DNA of 8,180 bases from the NCBI GenBank assembly GCA_003158885.1, contig PMLN01000339.1, positions 1 to 8,180 on the forward strand. The letters are read 5' to 3'. A model generated the notes under the pieces. The model had not been told where the DNA came from, did no database searches, and worked only from the letters and a program-made list of their open reading frames with translations. The position numbers were made by a program, and so were the translations under genes. Origin of the DNA: Anaerolineae bacterium. GTDB taxonomy: Bacteria; Chloroflexota; Anaerolineae; Anaerolineales; Villigracilaceae. Below, in pieces: positions 6,731-8,180 of this stretch. The stretch's first letter is position 1, and every line of letters starts with the position of its first letter.

Positions 6731-7762
6731 TTAATTGGGAAGCGCAAGTGCGCCGTTTTTTACTGCCTTGCCGAGTTCTTCTCCGATCCAGGCGCTCAGG
6801 ATTTTGGCGCCGGTTGCATTCAGGTGAATAGGATCATAAAAGCGCTCATCCGGTATCAGGTTTAGATCCTGTGTGAACCAAATCTTTACTTGGCTCTTGT
6901 CGAAATCCGTATTCATCGTATTCACGAACTTGCTTCTGTTATTTTCGGCCAGCGTGTTATTGTTGTACATCGCCGGGCTGATTGGCATTTCCACGAAAAG
7001 GACTTGCGTATTCTGTGACTTTTCTTTCATGAAGGTCTGGATCGCTTCGATGCTGTCGGGCGGCACGATATAATTTTGCGTGCCGGGTTTTTCGCTGGAT
7101 GCATTCGCAGCGCGGCCGGTCAGCGGGTGGAAACCGTCCGGCAGGATGGTCTGCCAGGTTAGAAAGTCCCTTTGATCCTGCGGGGTGGCTGTGGTTAGGT
7201 AACCTATCCCTGCCAGGTAATACCGGTAGCTCAGGAACGAATTGGTGACCCAGCCGTCGAAGCTGAATTGGCCCAAATTGTAACGTACCCACGGGTTTTG
7301 CGCGATCATCTGATCCACATCGCCGGAATGGATATCCTGAAATCCGGTACCGAAAATAATAAGCCTGGGCTGGTAAAGATTGATCAGCGCCAATGCCGCT
7401 TGCGTTTCGCCAAGCATCCCCATCCCATTGACGCCGAAATTCTGGCATATCAGCGTTTTCCCGGTTTGCTCTTCATAAGCCGCTTGCATTGCCTCCGGGT
7501 CGATGCCGTCCAGCACCTTCGAGCTTCCCAGGAAAATGCAATCCGGTCTTCCTTTCTGTGCCGCCCTCACTCTCAGCCGGTCTACTTCTATCTCGAATTC
7601 GCGGTGGGCGATTCCCACGCTCGGCGCGAGCATATGCTTCTGGATGACCCTTACGCGCGCCAAACCTTCTGCGCATCCCACCGAAAGCAGAATCCAAAGC
7701 ACGCCTAAAAGGGCAATTTTTCCAAAAAAAAGCTTGATCTGAAGCGTCTTAATACCTGCCAT
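6731..7762 (-). CDS. Membrane-anchored SGNH-fold protein 2 (DltD/AlgX-type partner)
   Basis: A 343-residue paralog of the next gene, with the same layout: a hydrophobic helix at about 13-32 and an SGNH-like domain. Block I is CIFLGSSKVLDGIDP (Ser81). CQNFGVNGMG (106-115), IIFGTGFQDI (135-144) and a C-terminal FYDPIHLN with Asp310 and His313 follow, so the Ser-Asp-His set looks complete. Shared blocks with protein 1 include VRYN-G-F-FDGW, NTQ(I/V)LF(I/V)EMP and the TQDLN(I/L)(I/V)P segment, which point to tandem duplication. It is the first gene of the cluster, 43 nt before protein 1. A TATAAT lies 14 nt upstream, so the leader would be very short; AAGG sits directly against the ATG. The acceptor is unknown. 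It could also be an esterase that removes the acyl group. Confidence 0.82.
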   Translation of the reverse strand: MAGIKTLQIKLFFGKIALLGVLWILLSVGCAEGLARVRVIQKHMLAPSVGIAHREFEIEVDRLRVRAAQKGRPDCIFLGSSKVLDGIDPEAMQAAYEEQTGKTLICQNFGVNGMGMLGETQAALALINLYQPRLIIFGTGFQDIHSGDVDQMIAQNPWVRYNLGQFSFDGWVTNSFLSYRYYLAGIGYLTTATPQDQRDFLTWQTILPDGFHPLTGRAANASSEKPGTQNYIVPPDSIEAIQTFMKEKSQNTQVLFVEMPISPAMYNNNTLAENNRSKFVNTMNTDFDKSQVKIWFTQDLNLIPDERFYDPIHLNATGAKILSAWIGEELGKAVKNGALALPN

Positions 7763-7776
7763 ACCTTAACATTACA

Positions 7777-7782
7777 ATTATA
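7777..7782 (-). promoter_or_regulatory. Likely -10 box of the acyl-transfer cluster
   Basis: A perfect TATAAT on the minus strand ends 14 nt before the ATG of the first SGNH gene. The -35 region is weak: TAGATC at 7800-7805, 17-nt spacer, three of six matches. Transcription would start about 7 nt before the ATG, giving a nearly leaderless mRNA. The terminator of the tRNA gene lies just upstream, so the cluster needs a promoter in this spacer. Confidence 0.5.
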
Positions 7783-7844
7783 CTTCCAACATCCTCACGG
7801 ATCTATTTTTCGCGCTCGCCGCGCCTTCCTCTACTGAAATAAAG

Positions 7845-7885
7845 AAACACCGTCCTCTGCTTTTGGATTCAGTCTGACGGTGTTT
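7845..7885 (-). terminator. Hairpin terminator downstream of tRNA-Gly
   Basis: Ten-base perfect inverted repeat: AAACACCGTC (7845-7854) and GACGGTGTTT (7876-7885), with a 21-nt loop that can form a further CTG/CAG pairing. Read on the minus strand, the stem ends in TTT followed by CTTTATTT, a T-rich tail. It begins 6 nt after the tRNA CCA end, which fits a Rho-independent terminator separating the tRNA from the acyl-transfer genes. The + strand also has a short T-run after the stem. Confidence 0.75.
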
Positions 7886-7891
7886 TCTGCA

Positions 7892-7966
7892 TGGAGCGGG
7901 TGATGGGAATCGAACCCACGATATCTTGCTTGGGAAGCAAGCGTTCTACCGCTGAACTACACCCGC
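7892..7966 (-). tRNA. tRNA-Gly(CCC), CCA encoded
   Basis: A 75-nt cloverleaf can be drawn on the minus strand: acceptor GCGGGTG/CACCCGC, D arm GTTC/GAAC, anticodon stem CTTGC/GCAAG with loop TTCCCAA, and T arm GTGGG/CCCAT with TTCGAAT. The anticodon is CCC (7932-7934), reading the glycine codon GGG. The discriminator base is T (7895), and the 3' CCA (7892-7894) is encoded. It has its own promoter and terminator and seems to be a single-gene unit. I see nothing unusual in the fold apart from one G-T pair at the start of the T stem. Confidence 0.96.
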
Positions 7967-8011
7967 ACGAGATCGAGCCTCGTTCGAGGCAAGTGGCCTC
8001 TTGCGCCCCGT

Positions 8012-8040
8012 ATTATATTAGTGTTGTTCTGAAAGAGCAA
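8012..8040 (-). promoter_or_regulatory. Promoter of the tRNA-Gly gene
   Basis: On the minus strand TTGCTC (8035-8040) and a perfect TATAAT (8012-8017) are separated by exactly 17 nt. Start of transcription is expected near 8005, giving a leader of about 39 nt before the tRNA. That leader contains a GC-rich palindrome, GCCTCGTTCGAGGC (7977-7990), and an overlapping GCAAG/CTTGC stem (7989-8004), which could shape 5' processing. Confidence 0.7.
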
Positions 8041-8060
8041 GTACGGTTTCCTGGGAGGTC

Positions 8061-8101
8061 ATGGCCTTCTCAAAGTCCATGGCGAATCTATGCTTTGTCA
8101 T
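8061..8101 (-). repeat. Dispersed block, copy 2 (solo, upstream of the tRNA)
   Basis: This 41-nt block matches the first 41 nt of the HAD gene (768-808) at 34 positions. It opens a 27-codon frame (8018-8101) that begins MTKHRFAMDFEKAM, compared with MTKYRFTMNFEKVI in the HAD protein, then diverges and stops inside the tRNA promoter. No HAD domain follows and there is no ribosome binding site, so I do not call it a gene. The upstream 12-mer GCGAGCGCAAAG (8149-8160) is also shared with the HAD locus. Confidence 0.6.
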
Positions 8102-8108
8102 TTTTTTT

Positions 8109-8135
8109 AACGCGAAGCACGCAAAGTTCGCTAAG
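8109..8135. repeat. Three-unit 9-bp degenerate tandem repeat
   Basis: The + strand reads AACGCGAAG, CACGCAAAG, TTCGCTAAG, with consensus NNCGCNAAG. It sits just upstream (in minus-strand sense) of dispersed block copy 2, and is absent from the corresponding place at the HAD locus. The rest of the window (8136-8180) is T-rich then C-rich with CTGCCCT repeated at 8161 and 8174; I see no gene in it. Confidence 0.55.
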
Positions 8136-8180
8136 ATTCTTGTTTTTTCTTTGCGCTCGCCTGCCCTCGTTCCCTGCCCT

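Noticed and set aside
6688..6747. Longer N-terminus for SGNH protein 1 starting at TTG 6745-6747
   Set aside because: It overlaps the preceding gene, has no ribosome site, and the paralog aligns from the ATG at 6685-6687.
7892..8101. Integration site of a mobile element at the tRNA gene
   Set aside because: No duplicate of the tRNA 3' end and no integrase are present in the window.

Overview
The window looks like a piece of a bacterial chromosome of moderate GC content. All seven protein genes and the single tRNA that I can support lie on the minus strand, so they read from the right end of the window to the left. The source is probably an environmental bacterium. The intergenic spacers are full of short degenerate tandem repeats and a REP-like hairpin, and together with the gene content this would fit a Chloroflexota (Anaerolineae-type) genome. 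That placement is an inference and is not proven by any marker here.

Right end (about 7892-8180): a tRNA-Gly(CCC) gene with an encoded CCA has its own consensus-like promoter and a hairpin terminator. Upstream of the promoter lies a 41-nt block that also forms the 5' end of the HAD gene about 7.3 kb away, followed by a 9-bp degenerate repeat.

Centre (1987-7762): five genes form a likely functional unit. In transcription order they are two paralogous membrane-anchored SGNH-fold proteins, an MBOAT-family O-acyltransferase of the AlgI/DltB type, a free-standing acyl carrier protein, and an adenylating enzyme that resembles fatty acyl-AMP ligases (FAAL). The SGNH-1/MBOAT and ACP/FAAL pairs each share an ATGA stop/start overlap. 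A 167-bp spacer with a possible internal promoter separates MBOAT from ACP. The set parallels the DltA-DltC-DltB-DltD pathway, with a FAAL-like enzyme where the D-alanine ligase DltA would be. The proposed route is: fatty acid is adenylated by the FAAL, loaded on the phosphopantetheine of the ACP, moved through or by the MBOAT at the membrane, and transferred outside the cell with help from the SGNH proteins. The acyl group and the acceptor are unknown.

Left end (29-1869): a CPBP-family intramembrane protease and a HAD-superfamily hydrolase, which look like separate transcription units. The HAD gene has a heptanucleotide repeat array on each side. The small array forms its last codons and stop; the larger 13-unit array lies upstream. 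Its first codons belong to the dispersed block also found upstream of the tRNA.
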